Part shown: positions 52,668-60,712 of the stretch, one piece after another
Layout: every line of letters begins with the position of its first letter
Numbering within the stretch: the first letter of the stretch is position 1
NCBI RefSeq assembly: GCF_024436415.1
Contig: NZ_JAFMZQ010000001.1
Coordinates: 124,001-188,000 of the forward strand
Length of the DNA: 64,000 nt
Direction of reading: 5' to 3'
DNA from: Pedobacter deserti
Lineage (GTDB): Bacteria; Bacteroidota; Bacteroidia; Sphingobacteriales; Sphingobacteriaceae
Notes under the pieces: model-generated
What the model was told of the DNA's origin: nothing
Database searches by the model: none
What the model saw: the letters and a program-made list of their open reading frames with translations, nothing else
Translations under genes and position numbers: made by a program

Positions 52668-52675
52668 TAATCTTG
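52668..52675 (+). promoter_or_regulatory. weak -7 element TAATCTTG before the TMEM220-ebo operon
   Basis: One mismatch to TAnnTTTG, ending five bases before the ATG at 52681. A TTTG at 52638-52641 is 26 bases upstream, longer than the usual spacing, so the call is weak. Confidence 0.25.
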
Positions 52676-52680
52676 TAGCT

Positions 52681-53049
52681 ATGCTGTTTAGCATTCTTAA
52701 TTCTATATTTTGTATCGCCTTTGTTTTGTTTGCCTATGTGAATCTCAACGATAGCGATTCCTGGCTGTGGGTACCTATTTACATGATCGCATCGGTTTGC
52801 TGCGGTTTGGCGGCCTTCAATTATTTCTTCCCGCTGGTATACCTGATTGCCATTGCCGGTTATCTGATCTATGCGGTTTACCTCTTTTTTGCGAAAGACG
52901 GCGTGCTCGACTGGATCACGAAATACCGGACGCCGAGTTTGGTGGAAAGCATGCAGGCGACCAGGCCTTATATTGAAAAAGCCAGGGAGTTTTTTGGCCT
53001 GCTTATCATTAGCGGTGCACTGGCGATGAATTACTTCATAGCGGTCTAA
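52681..53049 (+). CDS. TMEM220-family small membrane protein
   Basis: Membrane protein of 122 residues from ATG 52681, with three or four hydrophobic helices (MLFSILNSIFCIAFVLFAYV, WLWVPIYMIASVCCGLAAF, LVYLIAIAGYLIYAVYLFF, FGLLIISGALAMNYFI). Pattern and size match the TMEM220 family. It is the first gene of the ebo operon, 12 bp before eboA, so it is probably part of that pathway. Family role unknown. Confidence 0.85.
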   Translation: MLFSILNSIFCIAFVLFAYVNLNDSDSWLWVPIYMIASVCCGLAAFNYFFPLVYLIAIAGYLIYAVYLFFAKDGVLDWITKYRTPSLVESMQATRPYIEKAREFFGLLIISGALAMNYFIAV

Positions 53050-53061
53050 ATTGTTTAATGT

Positions 53062-53754
53062 ATGAGTGATAGGGATAAACTGACCAGCCTGGCAAGTCTG
53101 TTTCTGAATATTATTGACCGGCACGCTGCCCCTGAGGCGTCGGACTGGCTTCGTGCTAAAGCAGAACTCGTTTCTAAAGAGGATAAGGCACTGCAACTGA
53201 ACATGGCCTTTTCTCAGATACCCCGGCTTGTAGGGCGCCAGGCGCTGATCATTCTGGATGCGGAAAGGGAACAGTTGGGGCTACTGCTGCCCGGACTGGA
53301 CATCGAAGATTGGTCGCTGGACCAGCTTGCGCGTGTATGGCTGCTGATGCAATTGCGCGATGGGGATAAAGAGGCCTATCTCAGGAAAGTCGACGGCCTG
53401 TTTAACGGCGCTGAGATGTATGAACTGGCCGCACTGTATGCCGCACTTTCGGTGCTGAGTTATCCGGAGTCGTGGATACCACGCTGCACGGAAGGCATCA
53501 GAAGCAATATTGGCATTGTGCTTGAGGCCATTATGTATGCCAATCCGTATCCGGCAACTTACCTGGATGAGGCGGCCTGGAATCAATTGGTTCTCAAAGC
53601 GTTCTTTACCGATAAGGATGTCACGAAGATCACCGGAATCCGCGAGCGTGTGAATGTGGCGCTTTCTGATACGCTGAAGGATTATATCAGGGAACGTGAA
53701 GCAGCCCATCGCGATATAAATCCGGAAATACCGAAATTGATAATCAATAATTGA
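53062..53754 (+). CDS. eboA: EboA-domain protein
   Basis: Soluble, mostly helical protein of 230 residues, recognised as EboA from its sequence pattern (RLVGRQALIILDAE, LPGLDIEDWSLDQLARVWLL, ALYAALSVLSYPE) and above all from the following gene order eboB-eboF. No catalytic motif is seen. In the cyanobacterium Nostoc the ebo cluster is required to move a scytonemin precursor into the periplasm; the function of EboA itself is not known. Confidence 0.88.
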   Translation: MSDRDKLTSLASLFLNIIDRHAAPEASDWLRAKAELVSKEDKALQLNMAFSQIPRLVGRQALIILDAEREQLGLLLPGLDIEDWSLDQLARVWLLMQLRDGDKEAYLRKVDGLFNGAEMYELAALYAALSVLSYPESWIPRCTEGIRSNIGIVLEAIMYANPYPATYLDEAAWNQLVLKAFFTDKDVTKITGIRERVNVALSDTLKDYIREREAAHRDINPEIPKLIINN

Positions 53755-53771
53755 TCATAAATACTTGAACT

Positions 53772-54758
53772 ATGTGCTGTAGTGAAAATTTTGAAGAAAG
53801 AAATCAAGGCGAAAAGATACAGACTACGCTCGATCTGAGTGAGATCAGCGGCATGCAGTTTTTTGATCCGCATGTACATATGTCGTCGAGGACTACGGAT
53901 GACTATCAGGCCATGGCTGATGCTGGTGTAGTGGCACTGATTGAGCCGGCTTTCTGGCTGGGCCAGCCACGGACGGGCCTGGCGAGTTTCACGGATTACT
54001 ACAGCAGCCTGATTGGGTGGGAGCGTTTCCGCTCTTCACAATTCGGCATTAAGCATTATTGTACCATAGGCCTGAATTCGCGCGAGGCAAACAATGAAGC
54101 TTTGGCAGAGCAGGTGATGGAGATTCTCCCTAATTTTATTTTTAAGGAAGGCGTTGTCGGCATCGGGGAGATTGGATTTGACGATCAGACTGCGGCTGAG
54201 GAAAAGTATTATCGCTTGCAGCTTGATCTTGCGAGGGAAGCATCACTGCCCGTGCAGGTACACACGCCGCACCGCGACAAGAAAAAAGGGACGTCGAGGA
54301 GTATGGATATTGCAATCGAACAGGGCCTTGCGCCTTATTCAGTCATTATAGACCATAATAACGAGGAGACCGTGAAGGAGGTTCTGGACCGCGGGTTCTG
54401 GGCTGCTTTTACGATATATCCGTTTACCAAGATGGGCAACGAGCGCATGGTGGAGGTTGTTAAGCAGTATGGTTCTGAACGGATCATGATCAATTCGGCG
54501 GCCGACTGGGGCATTAGTGACCCGCTGGCTATTCCTAAGACTGCGGCATTGATGAAACGTGCTGGGATTCCTTTGAAAGATATTGAACTGGTTACCTACA
54601 GGAATGCCATAACGGCGTTCGGACAAAGCGGGCAGATCAATGAGGCAGACTTTATTGCCGTTAAGAATGTAGATCAGTCGCAGAAGTTTGGCAGCAACAC
54701 GGTGCTTCGCGGCGGGCAGCAGCCGCGGGTTGACAAAAACTCGATCATCATATCTTAA
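53772..54758 (+). CDS. eboB: EboB, TatD-like metal-dependent hydrolase
   Basis: TIM-barrel hydrolase of 328 residues. The metal-binding set is complete: FFDPHVHMSS (H-x-H), VGIGEIGFD (E), VQVHTPHRDK (H), VIIDHNNEE (H) and NSAADWGISDP (D). EboB-type proteins differ from TatD nucleases in the surrounding loops and in the N-terminal lead of about 28 residues (CCSENFEERN). 17 bp downstream of eboA. The natural substrate is unknown. Confidence 0.9.
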   Translation: MCCSENFEERNQGEKIQTTLDLSEISGMQFFDPHVHMSSRTTDDYQAMADAGVVALIEPAFWLGQPRTGLASFTDYYSSLIGWERFRSSQFGIKHYCTIGLNSREANNEALAEQVMEILPNFIFKEGVVGIGEIGFDDQTAAEEKYYRLQLDLAREASLPVQVHTPHRDKKKGTSRSMDIAIEQGLAPYSVIIDHNNEETVKEVLDRGFWAAFTIYPFTKMGNERMVEVVKQYGSERIMINSAADWGISDPLAIPKTAALMKRAGIPLKDIELVTYRNAITAFGQSGQINEADFIAVKNVDQSQKFGSNTVLRGGQQPRVDKNSIIIS

Positions 54759-54762
54759 GCGG

Positions 54763-55644
54763 GTGAAAAAACTGATTGGCTATCTGAGGCTGATGCGGCC
54801 TGCTAATGTGGTTACTTCTGTAGCCGATGTGCTGGCCGGGATAACGATTGCGGGGTATTTCGCCATGCAACTGACGGGTTGGGCGCCGGTGATACTGCTG
54901 TGCATTTCGACCATCGGACTGTATAGCGGCGGTATTATCATGAACGATTATTTCGACGCCGATCTTGACGCCAAAGAGCGGCCGGAGCGGCCTATCCCTA
55001 GCGGACTGATCAGCAAGAAGGCCGCTGCCATATTTGGGGGTATCTGTTTTTTTGCGGGTATTTTTGCGGCCGGACTATACAGTAAGCATTCACAGTACCT
55101 GGCTTTCGCCATTATGGTGTCTTGCCTTGTGTATGATAAATTCCTCAAACATCATTCCCTGTTTGGGCCGCTCACCATGGGTTTGTGCCGCGGTTTGAAC
55201 TTATTGCTGGGCATCAGCATTTTTCCAGATGCGGTGCAGCAGTGGTGGTTTCTGGCCCTTGTGCCTATTGTTTATATAGCGGCCATCACGATGATAAGTC
55301 GCGATGAAGTACATGGCGGCGCCGCACGTACCTTGTATGCTGCAGCCGCATTGTATCTGCTGGTGATTGCAGCCATTGTTTACTTTGCCTGGCGAAACGA
55401 TGAGCTGCTGCTGACCGCTCCCCTGCTTGCTGGCTTTGCTTTTATGATCTTTGTGCCTTTGTTCCGTGCAGTGCAAAATCCTGCCGGCCCTAATATAGGA
55501 AAGGCCGTAAAGGCTGGCGTTATAGCGCTGATACTGATGAATGCAGCCTGGGCAGGTGCCTTCGGAAGCTGGCAGGCGGCGCTCTGCATTGTTATTTTAT
55601 TACCATTATCCATCGGGCTAAGCAAGGCTTTCGCGGTGACTTAG
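54763..55644 (+). CDS. eboC: EboC, UbiA-type prenyltransferase
   Basis: Polytopic membrane prenyltransferase of 293 residues. The start is taken as GTG 54763, 4 bp after eboB, giving VKKLIGYLRLMRPANVVTS; an ATG at 54688 lies inside eboB. The first Asp-rich motif is NDYFDADLDAKERPERPIPS, with the second acidic element in YDKFLKH and ISRDEVHGG. About eight hydrophobic helices follow. UbiA enzymes attach isoprenoid chains to acceptors in the membrane; the acceptor here is not known. Confidence 0.9.
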   Translation: MKKLIGYLRLMRPANVVTSVADVLAGITIAGYFAMQLTGWAPVILLCISTIGLYSGGIIMNDYFDADLDAKERPERPIPSGLISKKAAAIFGGICFFAGIFAAGLYSKHSQYLAFAIMVSCLVYDKFLKHHSLFGPLTMGLCRGLNLLLGISIFPDAVQQWWFLALVPIVYIAAITMISRDEVHGGAARTLYAAAALYLLVIAAIVYFAWRNDELLLTAPLLAGFAFMIFVPLFRAVQNPAGPNIGKAVKAGVIALILMNAAWAGAFGSWQAALCIVILLPLSIGLSKAFAVT

Positions 55645-55657
55645 TCAAAAAGTTAAT

Positions 55658-56845
55658 ATGAGCCATATACAACAATCGTTTACTGTTCAGTTCGAATATA
55701 AAGTATATTTCACGGAATCTTTATTCGGCCAAACCAACACCCTGCTGGCTGATTTTTTTAAGGAGCGCCCTTCGGTTGCCTTACGGAAGATCTTCTTTGT
55801 GCTGGATCAGGGCGTTGCAGATGCCTGGCCTTCTCTGGCTGAGGATATCCGGGCTTATTTCCGGGTGCACAACCAGGTTAAGCTGGTCGACGAGATCATG
55901 ATCATTCCGGGCGGTGAGACCTGCAAGAACGATCCCGGGCTTTTTGAACAGCTGGTAGAGGCGGTAAATGTTCATGGTATCGACCGTCACTCCTATATTG
56001 CCGCCGTGGGCGGTGGCGCCTTACTTGACCTGGTGGGTTATGCTGCTGCTGTATCGCACCGCGGCATAAAGCACCTGCGGATTCCGACCACGGTATTGTC
56101 GCAAAATGACTCGGGCGTTGGCGTCAAAAACGGTATTAATTACCGGGGCAAAAAGAACTTTCTGGGTACGTTTGCACCCCCCGCAGCAGTGTTCAACGAT
56201 GAGCTGTTCCTTACTACGCTGGGCGACAAGGATTATCGCTCGGGTATTTCAGAAGCCATTAAGGTGGCGCTGATCAAAGACGTTGCTTTTTTCGAATGGC
56301 TGGAAGAGCAGGCCGGAAGGCTGATGCAACGCGAGGATACGGGGAAAGGCAATACGAGTATGCATGAACTCATTGTACGGTGCGCACAGCTGCATTTAGA
56401 CCATATTGCCGGGGGCGACCCTTTTGAAACCGGTTCGGCGAGGCCGCTCGACTTCGGGCACTGGAGTGCGCATAAACTGGAGCAGCTTAGTAATTTCAGC
56501 ATCCTTCACGGCGAAGCGGTCGCAATGGGTATCGCGCTCGACAGCACCTATTCTTACCTGAAAGGCATGCTTAGTGAGGAGAAGCTGATCCGAATTCTTG
56601 ATTTGCTGAACGGCCTGGGCTTTGAAATTGACCATCCGGTGATACGCATCAACGACACGGACTCCCCTATTCTGAAAGGACTCGCGGAATTCCAGGAACA
56701 CCTGGGCGGCTTGCTGACCATCACCTTGCTTAGTGACATTGGAACGGGTGTTGAGGTGAATGAAATGGATCATCAGTTGCTGATCCGGGCAAGTGAATAT
56801 GTACAAAACTATAACAGAAGGCATTCTGCATCAGATAAGGAGTAG
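55658..56845 (+). CDS. eboD: EboD, sugar-phosphate cyclase (dehydroquinate synthase-like)
   Basis: Cyclase of 395 residues, structurally like 3-dehydroquinate synthase but of the Ebo branch. NAD site GGGALLDLVGYAAA; the branch-specific SQNDSGVGVKNGINYRG replaces the AroB phrase SVGGKTG; zinc ligands are in GISEAIKVALIK, FGHWSAHKLE and LHGEAVAMG. It probably forms a cyclitol-type precursor from a sugar phosphate. It is not expected to serve shikimate biosynthesis. 13 bp after eboC. Confidence 0.9.
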   Translation: MSHIQQSFTVQFEYKVYFTESLFGQTNTLLADFFKERPSVALRKIFFVLDQGVADAWPSLAEDIRAYFRVHNQVKLVDEIMIIPGGETCKNDPGLFEQLVEAVNVHGIDRHSYIAAVGGGALLDLVGYAAAVSHRGIKHLRIPTTVLSQNDSGVGVKNGINYRGKKNFLGTFAPPAAVFNDELFLTTLGDKDYRSGISEAIKVALIKDVAFFEWLEEQAGRLMQREDTGKGNTSMHELIVRCAQLHLDHIAGGDPFETGSARPLDFGHWSAHKLEQLSNFSILHGEAVAMGIALDSTYSYLKGMLSEEKLIRILDLLNGLGFEIDHPVIRINDTDSPILKGLAEFQEHLGGLLTITLLSDIGTGVEVNEMDHQLLIRASEYVQNYNRRHSASDKE

Positions 56846-56847
56846 CT

Positions 56848-58056
56848 ATGAAGTTAAAAAGTGGTCACCTGACGTATTGCACGAACATCCATCCCGGCAA
56901 GAACTGGGCGGAGGATTTTGCGGCGCTGCGTGAAAACTTCCCTGAAATAAAAAAGGCCGTAGCGCCCGGTGAGGCTCTTGGTTTAGGCTTGCGCCTTTCA
57001 AACGAGGCCAGCCTGACACTGACGGAGCCCGGCCAGCTTGAGATTTTTAAAGATTGGCTTGCTGAGAATAACGCCTATGTATATACCATGAACGGCTTCC
57101 CTTACGGCGAATTTCACCGCAGGGTGGTGAAGGACGACGTTCATGCACCCGACTGGACAACGCACGAACGCAGGGAGTATACATTGCGGCTGTTTGGTAT
57201 CCTGGAATCGCTGCTGCCGGAAGGCATGGATGGCGGGATATCGACCTCTCCGCTAAGCTATCGGCACTGGCACCAGAATACGGAGGCAGCTGCAGAAGCA
57301 CGTAAACTTTCAACCCAGCATATCATTGAGGTGATTGCGGCCCTGGCTGACACCTATGAGCGCAGCGGAAAACTGATGCACCTGGATATCGAACCTGAAC
57401 CGGATGGTGTCCTGGAGACGGGCCGTGAATTTATTGACTGGTTTGAACATGATCTGCTGCCCGCGGGCATCCCCTATCTGCAGCATAATTTGGACATAAC
57501 CGCGGAGGAAGCTGATGCGATCATCAGGAGACATCTATGTTTGTGTTATGACGTTTGTCACTTCGCTATAGGCTACGAGGATCACGAGGCTGTGCTCAGG
57601 GAGCTGGCTGAGAAAAAGATAGCCGTGGGCAAAATCCAGATCAGCGCTGCGCTGAAAGCCAGGTTAGACCGTTCAGTTTCAGAAAAACAGCTGTTGAAAA
57701 CGGCGATCGAGGCATTCAATGAACCTACCTACCTTCACCAGGTGGTGGCGCGTTTGGAGAACGGGGAACTGATCCGCTATAAGGATCTGCCAGATGCACT
57801 CGCAGATTTCGATGACACCAAGGCGGTAGAATGGCGGGCACATTTCCACGTGCCTATTTCGACGCTGGAAATTGATTTGATCCACACCACCCAGAACGAT
57901 ATTAAAACGGTGTTGAACTGGCAGAAAAGCCATCCTTTTACGCAGCATCTGGAGGTGGAAACCTACACCTGGGAGGTATTGCCGGAACAAATAAAAACAC
58001 CTATTGCCCAGTCGATCAGCAACGAACTGAAATGGGTGATCAACGAATTATCCTAA
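56848..58056 (+). CDS. eboE: EboE, xylose-isomerase-like TIM-barrel protein
   Basis: Protein of 402 residues in the metabolite-traffic family EboE. Features are LTYCTNIHPGKNWAEDF at the start, HLDIEPEPDGVLETG (acidic cluster), QHNLDITAEEAD, LCYDVCHFAIGYED and a C-terminal VETYTWEVLPEQ. These are positions where TIM-barrel isomerases bind metal. Two bases after eboD, so surely co-transcribed. Reaction unknown. Confidence 0.9.
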   Translation: MKLKSGHLTYCTNIHPGKNWAEDFAALRENFPEIKKAVAPGEALGLGLRLSNEASLTLTEPGQLEIFKDWLAENNAYVYTMNGFPYGEFHRRVVKDDVHAPDWTTHERREYTLRLFGILESLLPEGMDGGISTSPLSYRHWHQNTEAAAEARKLSTQHIIEVIAALADTYERSGKLMHLDIEPEPDGVLETGREFIDWFEHDLLPAGIPYLQHNLDITAEEADAIIRRHLCLCYDVCHFAIGYEDHEAVLRELAEKKIAVGKIQISAALKARLDRSVSEKQLLKTAIEAFNEPTYLHQVVARLENGELIRYKDLPDALADFDDTKAVEWRAHFHVPISTLEIDLIHTTQNDIKTVLNWQKSHPFTQHLEVETYTWEVLPEQIKTPIAQSISNELKWVINELS

Positions 58057-58066
58057 ACACCATAAA

Positions 58067-59419
58067 ATGAAGAAAACTGTAGTCATTGATGTTGTTGGCC
58101 TCTCTGCAAACCTGATTGGTGAGCATACGCCTTTTTTAAGGGATTATGTGAAGAATAAAAATGTACAAGCCATAGCACCTATGCTTCCGGCGGTAACTAC
58201 AGCGGTGCAGTCGACCTACCTGACTGGTAAGTGGCCTGCCGAACATGGTATTGTGGGCAATGGCTGGTATGATCATACCGATGCGGAGGTCAAATTCTGG
58301 AAGCAGTCGAACAAACTTGTGCAGGCAAAAAAGATATGGGACCAGGCAAAGGCTGAAGACCCGGATTTCACCTGTTCAAATATGTTCTGGTGGTATAACA
58401 TGTACTCCAATGCGGATTACTCCTGCACGCCGCGGCCAAATTACCTGGCGGACGGACGAAAGATGCCTGACTGCTATTCGCAGCCGGCGGAACTGCGGGA
58501 TATCCTTCAGGAAAAGCTTGGGCAGTTTCCCTTATTCCAGTTTTGGGGTGCGGGGGCAAATATTAAGTCGACCCAATGGATCGCAGACGCTTCTGTGATT
58601 ACAGATGAGTTGTATAACCCGACGTTAACACTGATCTACCTGCCGCATCTGGACTACTGCCTGCAGAAGTTCGGTCACGATTACAGCAAGATCAGCAAAG
58701 AACTGAGCGAAATAGATCAGGTGCTTAAGAGACTGGTGTCATATTATGAGGACCAATCGGCCGAGATCATTATTCTTTCTGAGTATGGCATAACGCCGGC
58801 TGACAAGCCGGTACACCTGAACAGGTTGTTCCGACAAAACGGATTGTTACAGATTCGCACCGAACGTGGACTGGAACTGCTGGACGCTGGTGCTTCTAAG
58901 GCTTTCGTGGTGGCCGACCATCAGGTGGCGCATGTTTACATCAATGATCCTGCAGTAAGGGATCAGGTGAAATCTTTATTGGAGAACGCGCCTGGAATAG
59001 CAGAGATACTTGATGATGCGGGTAAGAAGAAATATCATATCGACCATGAGCGGGCGGGCGACTTCGTGCTTATCGCTAAGCCTGACAGCTGGTTTACGTA
59101 TTATTTCTGGCTTGATGACGCCGTGGCTCCCGACTACGCCCGTTGTGTGGATATCCATAAGAAACCGGGCTACGACCCTGTAGAAATGTTTATGTCGTCT
59201 AAGGCCAGAGCAGCATATAAACTGCTCAGGAAAAAAACCGGTTTCCGTTACGTAATGGATGTTGTACCGCTGGACGCGACGCTGATCAAAGGTTCGCACG
59301 GCAGTTTAGACAACCCGAAAGAATTTCATCCAGTACTGATCAGCAGCCCTGAAATTAATGCGGCTGACAGACAGGCCGACGAGGTATATGACCTGATCTG
59401 GAAGGCACTGCACCGTTAG
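58067..59419 (+). CDS. eboF: EboF, type I phosphodiesterase/alkaline-phosphatase-fold protein
   Basis: Protein of 450 residues of the nucleotide pyrophosphatase/phosphodiesterase type. VVIDVVGLSANL supplies the first metal Asp, PAVTTAVQSTYLTG the nucleophile Thr, and YLPHLDYCLQKFG the Asp/His pair. Where typical members have S-D-H-G-M, this one has ILSEYGITPA, and HGSLDNPKEFHPV supplies the last His. The motif change is probably family-wide for EboF. Last gene of the operon; stop overlaps the convergent small membrane gene by 4 bp. Confidence 0.88.
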   Translation: MKKTVVIDVVGLSANLIGEHTPFLRDYVKNKNVQAIAPMLPAVTTAVQSTYLTGKWPAEHGIVGNGWYDHTDAEVKFWKQSNKLVQAKKIWDQAKAEDPDFTCSNMFWWYNMYSNADYSCTPRPNYLADGRKMPDCYSQPAELRDILQEKLGQFPLFQFWGAGANIKSTQWIADASVITDELYNPTLTLIYLPHLDYCLQKFGHDYSKISKELSEIDQVLKRLVSYYEDQSAEIIILSEYGITPADKPVHLNRLFRQNGLLQIRTERGLELLDAGASKAFVVADHQVAHVYINDPAVRDQVKSLLENAPGIAEILDDAGKKKYHIDHERAGDFVLIAKPDSWFTYYFWLDDAVAPDYARCVDIHKKPGYDPVEMFMSSKARAAYKLLRKKTGFRYVMDVVPLDATLIKGSHGSLDNPKEFHPVLISSPEINAADRQADEVYDLIWKALHR

Positions 59420-59655
59420 TCGACAGTTTCGTGTTTTGCCGGATCCAGCTCGACCAGACCCTGACGTGTCTTCTTTGCAAAGAAAATAGGGTATAAAGAC
59501 ATAAGGGCACCAGCGATGAAACAGATTCCTGCGACGGTTAGCAGGAACCGCCCCTGCTCACCATTATCGGTGCGGACAAACAAATAGATTACGGCGGCTA
59601 TGGTGCCAAGCACATAGGCAATTACTGCTTTTTGAAGTTTTAGTATCCTGATCAT
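59416..59655 (-). CDS. small two-helix membrane protein
   Basis: Reading frame of 79 codons from ATG 59655 (an upstream ATG at 59691 would add 12). Two hydrophobic helices (KAVIAYVLGTIAAVIYLFV, FLLTVAGICFIAGALMSLY) and a polar C-terminus. No family recognised. It is convergent with eboF and overlaps its stop by 4 bp. Confidence 0.6.
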   Translation of the reverse strand: MIRILKLQKAVIAYVLGTIAAVIYLFVRTDNGEQGRFLLTVAGICFIAGALMSLYPIFFAKKTRQGLVELDPAKHETVD

Positions 59656-59703
59656 AGCAATACGTTTTAAGGTACTTAGAGAAATAAACAAAAATCAATC
59701 CAC

Positions 59704-59734
59704 AAAAAAGCCGGCTGCGATTAAGCGCACCGGC
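59704..59734 (-). terminator. rho-independent terminator of the DUF481 gene
   Basis: On the minus strand GCCGGTGCG and CGCAGCCGGC pair over nine positions (one bulged base) and are followed by six T residues. It lies about 150 bp after the DUF481 stop, so the message has a long 3' tail with no other gene seen in it. Confidence 0.8.
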
Positions 59735-59880
59735 CGTATGTTTTGCCTGCCCTCCGCGGATCGCCCGCTCACAGGACTTTTTGTCAGTTTGGGGATGGAA
59801 AATGCATCCATTTGTAATTCAATAACAATTTACCAAATTTTAAGTTTCACACCCAGAAAAAATTGTCAACAAACTCACAT

Positions 59881-60612
59881 TTAAAAGTAACGTTCGAATG
59901 ACAGGCCGTAACTGAGCAGAGAGTTCTCCCGGTTGGTTCGCGACGCACGGTTGTACTTATATGATGTGGTAAGCGCCAGCCACTTGTTTAATTTGAAATC
60001 CACCGAGGCGTCTGACCTGAGAATATAATCGCTCCCGTTGGTCAGTGAGTGTTGCCAGAAGGACGTATTGCTGAGGACGATGCTGTTGAAAAGTTCGAAG
60101 CGGAACAGCAGACGAAAGGAATTTCGGGTGGTTTCATAGGTATCCCTCGTACCGTCTTCAAGAAGGAGGTCGCTGGTGTCAAACAGAAGTCCGTTACTCA
60201 AATTGAATAAGGCCTTCGGCTGGTCTATAATGCTGTAGGCAATGCCGGCACCAGCCAGCAATTGATTGTTGATGTTCAGGGATTCACTGGTATTGTAATT
60301 AACGAGTCCCCAGTAATTGAATCGTGGGAAGGTTTTGTAGAGGTTGAAATCCAGCGTAGTTGAGTAGTCGTCGTTTGTAAGCTCCCCGTTTTGCTTCCCA
60401 TAGACCCAGGCGGTATTGAAATTGAGGCTGAGCGACTTTTTTCTAACGCCAAACTGCGCGGAATTATTTAACAGGTAGGCCTGATTGTCCTGGGTTGTAT
60501 TAACAGAACCGGTGGAAGAGAGATGAGCCCGATAATTTGTGCTGTCGGTAAACTGCGCCCGCCCTGTAAGCACACAGATAAGCAGCAGAAGGACCTGGAT
60601 TGATTTCAGCAT
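59881..60612 (-). CDS. DUF481 outer-membrane beta-barrel protein
   Basis: Outer-membrane protein of 243 residues; signal peptide MLKSIQVLLLLICVLTGRAQ. The rest is alternating amphipathic strands (LSLNFNTAWVYGKQ, YWGLVNYNTSES, NSFRLLFRFELFNS) ending with the outer-membrane insertion signal LSYGLSFERYF. DUF481 proteins are often called salt-induced outer-membrane proteins. Function unknown. Confidence 0.82.
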   Translation of the reverse strand: MLKSIQVLLLLICVLTGRAQFTDSTNYRAHLSSTGSVNTTQDNQAYLLNNSAQFGVRKKSLSLNFNTAWVYGKQNGELTNDDYSTTLDFNLYKTFPRFNYWGLVNYNTSESLNINNQLLAGAGIAYSIIDQPKALFNLSNGLLFDTSDLLLEDGTRDTYETTRNSFRLLFRFELFNSIVLSNTSFWQHSLTNGSDYILRSDASVDFKLNKWLALTTSYKYNRASRTNRENSLLSYGLSFERYF

Positions 60613-60660
60613 AATGGTGTTTTTCCTGTTCTAACACCAGGATTGCTTTTCCAGTTTTAT

Positions 60661-60688
60661 AAAACGGGTGATCTATCCAGACCACCCG
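60661..60688 (-). terminator. rho-independent terminator of the GH2 gene
   Basis: On the minus strand CGGGTGGTCT (60688-60679) and AGATCACCCG (60674-60665) pair over ten positions around a GGAT loop and are followed by TTTT. It lies 25 bp after the GH2 stop codon. Confidence 0.85.
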
Positions 60689-60712
60689 AACTACTAACAC
60701 ATATGAAACCAA

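Noticed and set aside
55658..56845. Call of EboD as shikimate-pathway AroB
   Set aside because: The sequence QNDSGVGVKNGIN and its position between eboC and eboE show the Ebo branch, so a role in aromatic amino-acid synthesis is unlikely.
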